This document shows, one piece after another, positions 35,180-43,637 of a stretch of DNA of 64,000 bases. Source of the stretch: Terribacillus aidingensis (GTDB lineage: Bacteria > Bacillota > Bacilli > Bacillales > Amphibacillaceae). The stretch covers positions 248,001 to 312,000 of the forward strand of contig NZ_OBEK01000001.1 in NCBI RefSeq assembly GCF_900215625.1, written 5' to 3'. The position numbers and the translations under genes are program-made. The first letter of the stretch is position 1. The number at the start of each line of letters is the position of its first letter. The notes beneath the pieces are model-generated. The model worked only from the letters and a program-made list of their open reading frames with translations, ran no database searches and had not been told where the DNA came from.

Positions 35180-36886
35180 TTACTTACCTCCATATACATT
35201 TTCTAGAACTTCAACAAACTTTCTTCCGTCAATTTTATATTTTATTTCAAATCTAGTTGGACGTTCTAACTTATCAGCAAAAACAGGTTTAATATCTACA
35301 GTTACCTTCTGACCGTGCCTCAAAGCGTTAGCCCAAGTATTTTCGAGTTTTTTGTACGAACTAACATTTACATTACCATTCATTGCAACTATATTATCAA
35401 TTAATGGAGAGCCATTAAATTGTGTGCCTATTAAGTGGCCACCGTGATCCCCTCGTGTACTAGGGGCGATAATTCTATCATCATTGCCAGCTGCTAACTG
35501 ATGCTTTGAATTACGTGTCCCTTTCTGGAGTTTTAATTCTCCTTGCGCTCTAGATATCCTTCCAAGTTCGTCGGTCTGATATCGGTAGCCATTTGACTCA
35601 TATTTCACGTTTGGCTTCAATTTCAATTCATCTAGAAAGTGACTGCCATCTTTAATTACAATATCAACATTATTGTGTACCTCGGCTTGTGCTTCTGTTT
35701 TATTTGTATCCTTAATCTTCTTATTTTTAATTCCCTTACTCTCAGCAAGATCATCAATATTTTTTTTACCAGTACTTAAAAAAGGCAAGGCTTTATCTGC
35801 TACTTTAGCTGGCTTTACAAATAAGAATAAGGCAGCCCAGGCTCTTTCCTCTACGGTCGCGTCTTGACCAAATAAAGTGAGGGCGTCTCCTAAGAAGAAA
35901 TTAGCTGTTCCCTTTACGGCACTAGTAATTATTCTTTTGCCATCTTCTTGCGCATACTCCTTCATTACTTCTCGTTCTTCAGGTATATGCGAGACAAATT
36001 CATAGGATGGTCTGGATAGCGAGTTGTTAGAGTGTGGATCATAATAGGCTCTAATAATACGACCATCATCTAAGGTAAGATAATTTCCGTTCCATTCGAA
36101 GCGGTCATCTTTAACGGTCTTACTTTCTACAATTTTATCATGTAGAGCATTAAATTCCTTTTCTGTGAGAGGAACGGGTTCATTACTTATCAGCGCTTTT
36201 CGGCCGTCTGCCTGCAGTTTGAATTCCTTGTAGAATTCCTGCTTTGTTAGCTGATCGGAATTGTAATCTGCAATTGTAATATTATTTTTATCGATCACGT
36301 TTCGGAGCTTCGACATGTAGGTGTTCATTTGATCAATATCTTGCATTGGCTTATCTAGCTTTTTCGTTGCTTGAGAATCCATATCCTGCATGTTATCAAC
36401 GGTCGTCTTAATCTTTTCTTTAGCATTCGAAATCGAATCCAGAAAATCAGAATCGTTGATGTGTGAGACAGATGCTAGATCACTTACGCTGCTAAGCTTG
36501 GCATTAATAGCATCACTTGTCGCGGTCAAACTAGCTTTGGATTTCTCCATCTTATTCGTCAGTTCGCCTTCCAGAAATTCTTGGCGGATAAATCCGCTTT
36601 CACTAGATTCAAAAGAACGAACTTCCTCCGTGAGGGAACTCAGTGCCTCTTCATATTGTACCAAAAAGCTCTCCATGAATTCGAGGAAGGGCTTGTGGGC
36701 TTCCTCGTAAAACGAGCGGATGGAATCGGCAGTTTTGCCTTTGAATCCATCATTCAGGGTTGTGATACCGTTTATGGCTTGCTTGACTTGTTCGACGCCT
36801 TCTTTTGTTTTGTTGATGAATTTCTTTGTACTGTCGACTTGATGCTGGATGTCTTGTACATCTAAGTTCTTAATTGCTTTCACCAC
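35180..36886 (-). CDS. LXG-domain T7SS toxin with DNA/RNA non-specific endonuclease tail (EsaD/YeeF type)
   Basis: 568 residues, intact. Residues 1-200 form the helical LXG secretion domain (KNLDVQDIQHQVDSTKKF; then ADSIRSFYEEAH). A middle pretoxin region follows (DDRFEWNGNYLTLDDGR at about 255). The tail carries the Endonuclease_NS_2 core DHGGHLIGTQFNGSPLIDN (about 480) with the catalytic histidine of ββα-metal nucleases. Such proteins leave through the type VII (Yuk/Ess) system and kill neighbours by DNA cleavage. No T7SS apparatus genes lie in the window. GTG start; AGGTGG just upstream. The immunity gene follows. Confidence 0.9.
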   Translation of the reverse strand: MVKAIKNLDVQDIQHQVDSTKKFINKTKEGVEQVKQAINGITTLNDGFKGKTADSIRSFYEEAHKPFLEFMESFLVQYEEALSSLTEEVRSFESSESGFIRQEFLEGELTNKMEKSKASLTATSDAINAKLSSVSDLASVSHINDSDFLDSISNAKEKIKTTVDNMQDMDSQATKKLDKPMQDIDQMNTYMSKLRNVIDKNNITIADYNSDQLTKQEFYKEFKLQADGRKALISNEPVPLTEKEFNALHDKIVESKTVKDDRFEWNGNYLTLDDGRIIRAYYDPHSNNSLSRPSYEFVSHIPEEREVMKEYAQEDGKRIITSAVKGTANFFLGDALTLFGQDATVEERAWAALFLFVKPAKVADKALPFLSTGKKNIDDLAESKGIKNKKIKDTNKTEAQAEVHNNVDIVIKDGSHFLDELKLKPNVKYESNGYRYQTDELGRISRAQGELKLQKGTRNSKHQLAAGNDDRIIAPSTRGDHGGHLIGTQFNGSPLIDNIVAMNGNVNVSSYKKLENTWANALRHGQKVTVDIKPVFADKLERPTRFEIKYKIDGRKFVEVLENVYGGK

Positions 36887-37034
36887 CTAATTATCCCGTT
36901 AACGGTCTCCTAATAAGTAATTATAATAAAGGAAAAATATGGTGAAAGTGTTTATGGTGAAAACAGATCTATATTACCAGTATTAAACAGTCTTATTTTA
37001 AGAAAAACGAGTCGGAAGTCATAGGAAGTGGATG
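36730..37034. repeat. Direct repeat, copy 2 (LXG 5' end and upstream region)
   Basis: Partner of 33463-33765, same orientation. It includes the first 50 codons of the intact toxin and about 145 bases upstream, which contain the presumed promoter. The remaining gap 37035-37156 holds only a 59-codon frame that runs into the next terminator and is probably not a gene. Confidence 0.85.
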
Positions 37035-37156
37035 CTGAGTAGTTTTTCGGAAGATTTATCATGCTGTCGTGAACTTAGTAAGAGACCATTACTAGATATA
37101 GACAAAGCTAGAAAGAGAGACAAGGAGGAGGCTGCTTTAGAAAGAGAAAGTAAAAA

Positions 37157-37187
37157 AATAGCCACCCTTAACACAAGGATGGCTATT
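37157..37187 (-). terminator. Terminator of the BASS transporter gene
   Basis: AATAGCCA and TGGCTATT pair, with CCCTT/AAGG inside; an A-run on the left gives TTTTTTT on the minus strand. Confidence 0.8.
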
Positions 37188-37191
37188 CTAA

Positions 37192-38157
37192 CTAAGATAT
37201 CTGCTGCTTAGGAGCTTCTTCCTTCTTACCATTATCCATCTTCGCATAAATATTAGCCAAAATAGACCCTGAGATATTATGCCAAACACTAAAGATAGCG
37301 CTCGGAACAGCTGCGAGAGGGGAGAAGTGCGCTGTGGCTAGCTGTGCACCTAATCCAGAATTCTGCATGCCAATCTCGATAGAGGCTGTCTTACTTTTTG
37401 GCAAATCCATGCGCAACAGCTTAGCAAATCCGAAACCGATCAGGTAGCCGAGTACGTTATGAAGCACGACGACACCGAAGATCGCCAAGCCGGTTTGTGC
37501 AATTTGTTGTTGGCTATTGGATACGACTGCTCCTACAATGCCGATGATGGCGACGGCTGACACAAGCGGCAGTACTTTTACGCTTGCTGTGGCTTGTCGG
37601 TTGAAGAAGCGCTTTACTAACAGACCTAAAGCGATTGGTATAATAACGACTTTTACAATGGAGACAAATAAGGAGACAGGACTAATTTCAATCCACTGGC
37701 TCGCGAATAATAGAATGAGTGCAGGCGTTACAATTGGTGCAAGAACAGTAGTAACTGCTGTAGCGGTTACAGATAAGGCAACATCACCTTTGGCTAGGAA
37801 GGTCATAACATTAGATGATGTCCCGCCTGGGCAGCATCCGACTAGGATAACACCGACAGCTACTTCTGGAGGTAATTGCAGTCCTTTAGCCAGTGCAAAG
37901 GCAAGCAGCGGCATGATTAGAAATTGCCCGGCGACGACTGCAAACACTTCAAAAGGACGCTTTACCACCCCTTTAAAATCATTGGCAGACAATGTTAAGC
38001 CCATTCCGAACATAATAATTCCTAATAATGGTGTTATGTAAGGCACAATCCACGTGAATCCAGATGGCAGCAAGAAAGCCGCTACCGCAAATAAAATAAC
38101 CCAAAAAGCAAACGTACTTCCGACAAACTGACTAAATCGTTCTAAAGATTTCATCAT
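37192..38157 (-). CDS. Bile acid:sodium symporter family protein (YocS-like)
   Basis: 321 residues with about nine or ten membrane helices. Family motifs are clear: FGMGLTLSANDFKGV near the start, VGCCPGGTSSNVMTFLAKGD in the crossover region, and IEIGMQNSGLGAQLA, the second conserved block. Length fits the bacterial BASS group, which takes up pantoate, keto acids or related anions with sodium; bile acid itself is unlikely. Single gene with its own terminator. The 330-base gap upstream (38158-38487) is AT-rich with TATAAT hexamers at 38372 and 38445 but no matching strong -35, and no gene. Confidence 0.88.
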   Translation of the reverse strand: MMKSLERFSQFVGSTFAFWVILFAVAAFLLPSGFTWIVPYITPLLGIIMFGMGLTLSANDFKGVVKRPFEVFAVVAGQFLIMPLLAFALAKGLQLPPEVAVGVILVGCCPGGTSSNVMTFLAKGDVALSVTATAVTTVLAPIVTPALILLFASQWIEISPVSLFVSIVKVVIIPIALGLLVKRFFNRQATASVKVLPLVSAVAIIGIVGAVVSNSQQQIAQTGLAIFGVVVLHNVLGYLIGFGFAKLLRMDLPKSKTASIEIGMQNSGLGAQLATAHFSPLAAVPSAIFSVWHNISGSILANIYAKMDNGKKEEAPKQQIS

Positions 38158-38487
38158 CCACCTCTTCTTTGACTGTTTGTCAGATTGTATAACACATCTG
38201 AATAAAATTCAATATTGTTATTTTTCAGATATATTTAAATGCACTATTTATGTTTAGGAAATAACACTCAAAAATCTGCTGTGCCTAATCCTTTTTTACA
38301 GCAAGATGGAAGGTGGTATTTTCTTCACCCCACTCACTGTAATTAATTGCAGTAATTCTTCATACATCTGATATAATTTGTAGGTAAAAGTTAGCGGCTG
38401 TTTAAATCACGACATGGTGAAAAAGACATGTATATACATAAAAATATAATCCAAAAGTGGGTTTTTAGCAGTTAGGGGTTAGTCGGT

Positions 38488-39948
38488 ATGGTTACTGGTA
38501 TATTAATATGTGCCATTGGCTTACTGCCATTGTTTTTAGCATTGAGCATAAGCAAAGTTTATAATGAAACAAAGTTGTCTGTCGGAATGGTCATATCTAT
38601 GATTTTAATTACCATATGGCAGTTGGATATCGGGGTTCTTTATTTACAGGATGTCTTGTCAGAAGGTTTGGTGCTATTTTTATTTAAATTATTTCGTATA
38701 GGGCCGACTTTCAGCCTTCCGATTGTACTATATGTGGCTTACTGGATTATAAAAAATCAACCGTCCGTGATAAAGAAAGTTAATGGTTTGACGAAAATCA
38801 AGTATGCTCTTTTCACAAAGAAAGCGTTGATTGGCTTTGCAATATGGAGCACAATCGTTTATATCATAAGCTGGACTAGCTTAGGAATAAAAGGATTAGT
38901 CGTTACGGAAGAGAGTATTGCTTCTAATCACTACTTACCTGATTATGGTCCGTTAGTTTGGGTTTATATCTTTCACATGGGTATCATTGTATTTTTCTTG
39001 TTCGTTGTATGTGTATTGTCAGGGAGGATTCGGAACTCACACTTTAAAAACTTCCTGAGGGGTTTTTCATTTAACGCATTGTTTCTCATCTTGCCAGGCA
39101 TTCTAAACTTCCTTCCTTTAACTGGCGTTCTTACTAGCAGTATAGGTGTCATTCTATTTTCGGTGGCAAGTATGCACATTTTTGTTAAGTTCAATGTAGA
39201 CTTAAAAAGTTACAATCACGAATTAATGGAAAAGCAGAAGAAACTGGATTATACAGGTCAGCTGACTGGCAGTTTGATCCATGAAGTGAAGAACACGAAT
39301 GTCATCATTAAGAGTTTCTCGAGTATGTTGGAGAAAAGTGATGCTTTAATTGAAAGAGATAAGCGAACATTGGAGATGATCGGTAAATCATCCGAACATC
39401 TAGAGCAGCTGGCTGATAACTATCGTGCATATATGAAGTCCTCTGCTATGACTTTTAAGACAGATGATCTTGCGGAAATCGTCCAAGCGTCAATTGATTT
39501 TTCTGCTGGGATGCTTCAAGAAAACAATGTTAAGCTGGAATTTATAAATATTTACTCGCCGCTGAATGTTTATCTTAACAAAGCCAACTTACAACAAGTC
39601 TTCATTAATCTGATCAAGAACAGTGTGGAAGCTATGCCGGAAAACAGGGCGAACAAGAAGATTACAATTCGTACTGAAATTGATGACAAAAACATCATCA
39701 TACATTTTAAGGACAATGGAAAGGGCATCTGTCCGGAGAACTGGGTAAGTGTATTTGATCCGTTCATCTCATTAGGAAATAAGAAACGCGGTATGGGGCT
39801 GGGCCTTCCTTTTGTGAAAAAAATGATGATTGAACACTTAGGAGATATCCATATAGTCGAGAGTTCATCAAATGGAACGCATTTTAAGCTTGAAATACCA
39901 CAAGAAGGTATGCTGCGTGGAGGCAACTACCAAAAACCGCCCCAATAA
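38488..39948 (+). CDS. Orphan membrane sensor histidine kinase
   Basis: 486 residues. About six to seven membrane helices fill residues 1-230, with no recognisable extracellular sensor or PAS domain. The phosphoacceptor box is GSLIHEVKNTN (His about 265), followed by an ATPase domain with N-box LIKNSVEAMPEN, G1 DNGKGICPEN and G2 KKRGMGLGLPF. No response regulator gene lies beside it, as for sporulation-type or orphan kinases of bacilli. Many buried helices suggest sensing of a membrane-derived or lipophilic signal. Partner and signal unknown. Confidence 0.85.
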   Translation: MVTGILICAIGLLPLFLALSISKVYNETKLSVGMVISMILITIWQLDIGVLYLQDVLSEGLVLFLFKLFRIGPTFSLPIVLYVAYWIIKNQPSVIKKVNGLTKIKYALFTKKALIGFAIWSTIVYIISWTSLGIKGLVVTEESIASNHYLPDYGPLVWVYIFHMGIIVFFLFVVCVLSGRIRNSHFKNFLRGFSFNALFLILPGILNFLPLTGVLTSSIGVILFSVASMHIFVKFNVDLKSYNHELMEKQKKLDYTGQLTGSLIHEVKNTNVIIKSFSSMLEKSDALIERDKRTLEMIGKSSEHLEQLADNYRAYMKSSAMTFKTDDLAEIVQASIDFSAGMLQENNVKLEFINIYSPLNVYLNKANLQQVFINLIKNSVEAMPENRANKKITIRTEIDDKNIIIHFKDNGKGICPENWVSVFDPFISLGNKKRGMGLGLPFVKKMMIEHLGDIHIVESSSNGTHFKLEIPQEGMLRGGNYQKPPQ

Positions 39949-39987
39949 GCAGTACAGTTTACTATTACAACTCTATTAATGCGCAAT

Positions 39988-40016
39988 TTGACAAAAGATC
40001 TAACAAACATTAAAAT
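39988..40016 (+). promoter_or_regulatory. Sigma-A promoter of the glycine riboswitch transcript
   Basis: TTGACA (39988-39993) and TAAAAT (40011-40016) with a 17-base spacer, about 75 bases before the aptamer. Confidence 0.75.
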
Positions 40017-40090
40017 AATCTACATTCAACAGAATCTAATAAACTTAATAAATAAAGCTATGAATGCTATGGGTCGTACTATAGCAGGAG

Positions 40091-40160
40091 CAGCTTCTGG
40101 AGAGACCGCGGTAAGTGCGGCGCCGAAGGGTTCACAATCTCAGGCAAAAGGACAGAAGAG
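40091..40160 (+). promoter_or_regulatory. Glycine riboswitch (gcvT-type), single aptamer
   Basis: CTTCTGGAGAGACC, a GCGGTAAGTGCGGC hairpin region, GCCGAAGGG, and CTCAGGCAAAAGGACAGAAG match the glycine aptamer core; P1 closes through CTTCT (40094-40098) and AGAAG (40154-40158). Only one full aptamer is present. A terminator hairpin follows 65 bases later, before the CycA-type permease. Motif seen; on/off logic not determined. Confidence 0.9.
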
Positions 40161-40225
40161 TATCAATATCTATTTGGGTTGTGCTGCGCATGCATAATCA
40201 ATAGTATTTGTTATTCTTGTGATCA

Positions 40226-40256
40226 AGAGATTGGAGAGCCTCCAATCTCTTTTTTT
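40226..40256 (+). terminator. Glycine riboswitch expression-platform terminator
   Basis: AGAGATTGGAG-AGC-CTCCAATCTCT is an 11-bp perfect stem followed by six T's. Confidence 0.9.
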
Positions 40257-40283
40257 ATTGGTTTGATTAAGGGGGAGTTAGAG

Positions 40284-41633
40284 TTGGCACAACAAGAATT
40301 AAAGAGAGATTTATCAAATAGACATGTACAGCTGATTGCCATTGGCGGAACCATCGGTACGGGCTTATTTTTAGGGTCGGGGAAAGCGATACAGCTGGCT
40401 GGTCCTTCTATCATCTTTGCTTATTTAATTGTCGGTATCGCCTTGTTTTTCGTGATGCGTGCGCTGGGAGAGCTGCTGCTGTCAAAAGCAGGCTATTCAT
40501 CGATAACAGATATTGCGGAAGATTATCTTGGCTCATGGGCATCTTTTGTAACCGGGTGGACGTACTGGTTCTGCTGGATTATGACAGCGATGGCGGATGT
40601 GATTGCTGTTGGGGTGTATGTGAACTATTGGTTTGATATCCCGCAATGGATTCCTGCACTTATTTGCGTCATTGTTTTATTAGGACTGAATCTGCTGACA
40701 GTGAAGCTATTCGGCGAATTGGAATTTTGGTTTGCATTGATTAAAGTTGTAACGATATTAGCGCTGATCGGTATTGGAATTGTCTTAGTGGTTATCGGCT
40801 TCCAAACAGATTCCGGCACTGTGTCGGTCACAAATCTGTGGGAACATGGGGGACTGTTCCCGAATGGTATTTCCGGCTTCTTGCTTGCTTTCCAAATGGT
40901 TGTTTTCGCATATGTCGGCGTGGAGCTGATTGGTGTATCGGCTGCTGAAACTGCTGATCCTGCTAAAAACATCCCGTCAGCGATTAATAAAATACCATTA
41001 CGGATTTTATTCTTTTATGTAGGTGCACTGCTTGTTCTGTTAATGATAAACCCTTGGACAGAGCTGAACGCAGCGGAAAGTCCGTTCGTGAAGACATTTA
41101 CTTTAGTCGGGATCCCGATTGCTGCAGGTATCATTAACTTTGTTGTGTTAACATCTGCTGCATCTGCCGGGAATAGCGGCATGTTCTCTACAAGCCGGAC
41201 TTTATATAATCTTGGCAAGCAAGACCAAGGTCCAGCGCGGCTTGCCAAACTGAACGAAAAGCACGTTCCGGGAAATGCGCTATGGCTATCTGCCATTGTT
41301 ATCTCAATCGGAGCACTTCTAAGCAAACTCATCCCTGACCAAGCTTTCAGTATTGTAACGACAATCAGTGCAATTTGCTTTATCTGGGTATGGAGCATCA
41401 TCCTGATTTGTCATATCAAATACAAAAAAACACGCAAAGACCTGCATGCGAAGTCAACATTCAAAGCACCGCTCACACCATTTGTGAATTACATCGTGCT
41501 GGCTTTGTTTGCTGGAGTTTTGGTGATTATGCTAGTTGCAGATGAGACGCGTCCGGCGCTGCTGCTGACACCGTTGTGGTTTATCTTATTATTTGGATTG
41601 TATTGGGGCAGAAACAGAAAAGGTTCTTATTAA
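40284..41633 (+). CDS. cycA: CycA-type D-serine/D-alanine/glycine permease (APC family)
   Basis: About 449 residues, 12 membrane helices, cytoplasmic LKRDLSNRHVQLIAIGGTIGTGLF start that is standard for the amino-acid permease group, and the APC loop ALGELLLSKAGYSSI. GVELIGVSAAETADP is the conserved helix-6 region. I place the start at the TTG at 40284, 6-7 bases after GGGGGAG; the longer frame to 40179 would translate across the terminator. Glycine as substrate is supported by the glycine riboswitch and terminator immediately upstream. Exact D-amino-acid range not known. Confidence 0.87.
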   Translation: MAQQELKRDLSNRHVQLIAIGGTIGTGLFLGSGKAIQLAGPSIIFAYLIVGIALFFVMRALGELLLSKAGYSSITDIAEDYLGSWASFVTGWTYWFCWIMTAMADVIAVGVYVNYWFDIPQWIPALICVIVLLGLNLLTVKLFGELEFWFALIKVVTILALIGIGIVLVVIGFQTDSGTVSVTNLWEHGGLFPNGISGFLLAFQMVVFAYVGVELIGVSAAETADPAKNIPSAINKIPLRILFFYVGALLVLLMINPWTELNAAESPFVKTFTLVGIPIAAGIINFVVLTSAASAGNSGMFSTSRTLYNLGKQDQGPARLAKLNEKHVPGNALWLSAIVISIGALLSKLIPDQAFSIVTTISAICFIWVWSIILICHIKYKKTRKDLHAKSTFKAPLTPFVNYIVLALFAGVLVIMLVADETRPALLLTPLWFILLFGLYWGRNRKGSY

Positions 41634-41680
41634 AAGTAAGAAAGCAGACTTGTGATTGGTAGTTAAAAAATGAAAGGGAG

Positions 41681-41708
41681 CAGCCTCCAGGAGACGGAGG
41701 CTGTTTCG
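41681..41708 (+). terminator. Terminator after the cycA-type gene
   Basis: CAGCCTCC and GGAGGCTG with a 7-base loop, followed by TTTCGTTT. Confidence 0.8.
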
Positions 41709-41889
41709 TTTATATACCATTAATTTTTCTTAATCGATACAGATTACTTTGTTTGCCAAGGCACCTAAAGATATCCTGATCCAACTAATGCGTATAAGGA
41801 TTTGAAGATAAGGTCTCCTGAAAATGATTATATCCATTAAAAACACATACAGGTCTTTTTTAATCTGGCAGATTTCCTCAATCAGTTGG

Positions 41890-42198
41890 TTATAAGAGAA
41901 CGTTTATATTCTTAAGCTGTTTTGTTAAGGCCTCGGGTTTTACTTTTCCATTTGTCTGCCGACTTGCTGGATATCCGAAAGAAGACATTAACTTAGCGCC
42001 ATCGTCAATCCACTGTTTTCTGTATAACTTGTGTGTATCTTCTCTTTCCATATAGGCGTCATTTTTTATTTCTGCATCATCATCCACGCCAAATTGAAAG
42101 AAACAGCAGGAGCAAATCTCAAACGATGCTTCATTGTATTCGTTGTAAGCAGGTTCGGGTAATCCCTCAAACCCACAGACTGGACAAACATAACACAT
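41890..42198 (-). CDS. Cysteine-rich CPCC-type protein
   Basis: 102 residues. Cysteine pairs MCYVCPVCGF near the start and FEICSCCFFQFG (about residues 28-40) should bind zinc, as in the CPCC domain family of small bacterial proteins. The remainder is hydrophilic and ends SRQTNGKVKPEALTKQ. AGAGGTGATC precedes the ATG at ideal spacing. Function unknown; CPCC proteins often lie in accessory regions and some accompany toxin loci. It stands alone between cycA and cdaR. Confidence 0.8.
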   Translation of the reverse strand: MCYVCPVCGFEGLPEPAYNEYNEASFEICSCCFFQFGVDDDAEIKNDAYMEREDTHKLYRKQWIDDGAKLMSSFGYPASRQTNGKVKPEALTKQLKNINVLL

Positions 42199-42402
42199 TA
42201 GATCACCTCTTTTTGATTTTCACTTATAATAAGTTACAACTCTACTGTGTCTTTCGTGTGTTGTTTGTTATATCCTGACAAGTAGCTATTCTCTTAATAG
42301 GGTATGACGTGAAAGTCTGCTAGCATGCTAACTAAATAGCTTGTTTTTCTTTTCTCTTTATAAATAAATGTACTTAATTGGACGGAAGGCAGGTAAAGAG
42401 AC

Positions 42403-43512
42403 GTGCAATTTTTAACTTATGAATTGGCGCAGGAAATAGTGGAGCGCACGATGAAGATATTACATCAAAATATAAATGTAATGAATGACGAAGGAATCAT
42501 TATAGGATCTGGTGATAAGGAGAGAATCAATCAGTTTCATGCAGGTGCACTTGTTGTCCTTGAGCAAGGAGAGAGTGTGGAGATAGACGATGCTAGTGTG
42601 GGGAATGTAGAGGGAGCAAAGTCCGGGATTAATTTGCCCATCCAGTTCAATAACCAAATTGTGGGTGTGGTTGGTATTACAGGGGAGCCTGAGCAAATCC
42701 GGAATTATGCAGAGCTTGTGAAGATGGCGGCAGAGTTAGTGTTAGAGCAGTCTGTATTATTGGAAAGGGTGCAATGGAGACAAAGACTTCAAAGCGAGAT
42801 TGTAAATCAGCTTATCTCAGAAGACGTTCGGAATGAAGTGTTACTAATAGAGCGGGCGGAATTCCTGGGGATTAATCTGGAACATCCTAGAACTGCTATT
42901 TTTATTACAAAATCAGATCACACTGCCATCTCAACGCAAAATTTAATTCGGTCGATCCAATATGAAATCGGAAAGAATGATTTAATTGGTGCTACGTTTA
43001 ATGATGAAATTGTTATTCTTAAAGCGATGAACGAATCCAGAGCAGAATTCGCCTCTTTCTTGAAGCGACTGTCAAAAGTGACAGGCAGCGGCGTTCTCAT
43101 TGGATGTGGGGACTTGGCAAAAAACGTACAAGCATATAAAAGCTCTTACGATCGAGCAAAAAGAGCAACTAATATAGGGAGTAAGCTGCATCCTAAAAGA
43201 AGCTTCTACAGCTATGAGGATTACCAGTTTGAAATAATGCTGACAAAAAATGTGGTTAATGAGGATTTACATGTGTTTACCTATTATCAGCTGCTATTAA
43301 ATCAAGATAAGAAAGGGGAACTGGTTCAAACTCTTGAGGCATATATTCGAGAGGGTGGTGAATTGAATAAAATTGCGGAAACTCTTTTTATCCATCGGAA
43401 TACGTTGAGGTACCGTCTTGAGAAAATAACAGAGCTAACAGGAAAAGACCCGCGACATGCAAAAGATTTGATGGAGCTATACTTGGCCAAGCTTGTGTAT
43501 GATACCTATTGA
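42403..43512 (+). CDS. cdaR: CdaR family sugar-diacid/glycerate regulator
   Basis: 369 residues. The N-terminal diacid-recognition domain (residues about 1-135: TYELAQEIVERTMKILHQNI, then VMNDEGIIIGSGD) is followed by a GGDEF-like linker region and a C-terminal PucR-type helix-turn-helix (GGELNKIAETLFIHRNTLRY, then RLEKITELTGKDPR). CdaR regulators activate uptake and use of glycerate and sugar diacids. A GntP permease and a glycerate kinase follow directly. GTG start. A perfect palindrome immediately after its stop is a likely operator for it. Confidence 0.9.
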   Translation: MQFLTYELAQEIVERTMKILHQNINVMNDEGIIIGSGDKERINQFHAGALVVLEQGESVEIDDASVGNVEGAKSGINLPIQFNNQIVGVVGITGEPEQIRNYAELVKMAAELVLEQSVLLERVQWRQRLQSEIVNQLISEDVRNEVLLIERAEFLGINLEHPRTAIFITKSDHTAISTQNLIRSIQYEIGKNDLIGATFNDEIVILKAMNESRAEFASFLKRLSKVTGSGVLIGCGDLAKNVQAYKSSYDRAKRATNIGSKLHPKRSFYSYEDYQFEIMLTKNVVNEDLHVFTYYQLLLNQDKKGELVQTLEAYIREGGELNKIAETLFIHRNTLRYRLEKITELTGKDPRHAKDLMELYLAKLVYDTY

Positions 43513-43528
43513 TTGTGCAAATGCACAA
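43513..43528. promoter_or_regulatory. Perfect palindrome, candidate CdaR operator
   Basis: TTGTGCA-AA-TGCACAA, a 7-2-7 perfect inverted repeat 110 bases before the permease start. No established Gram-positive CdaR consensus is known to me; assignment is from position. Confidence 0.5.
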
Positions 43529-43581
43529 ATGCCAGATAAATTATACCTGTAATATCTATCTGTATTTACAATGTGTTCCTT

Positions 43582-43597
43582 TTAGAAAACGCTTACA
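43582..43597 (+). promoter_or_regulatory. Candidate cre (CcpA) site
   Basis: TTAGAAAACGCTTACA fits the cre pattern WTGNAARCGNWWNCA with one clear mismatch. It lies about 40 bases before the glycerate permease start, suiting carbon catabolite repression. Confidence 0.55.
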
Positions 43598-43637
43598 ATA
43601 GATATACATAGAAAAAGCAATCTAGGGGGAAATCATC

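Noticed and set aside
37032-37211. 59-codon plus-strand frame
   Set aside because: Runs through the BASS terminator into the end of the opposite gene and has a poor ribosome site.
39979-40197. 72-codon plus-strand frame after the histidine kinase, resembling a signalling peptide precursor
   Set aside because: It lies over the glycine aptamer and its odd composition is explained by the conserved RNA.
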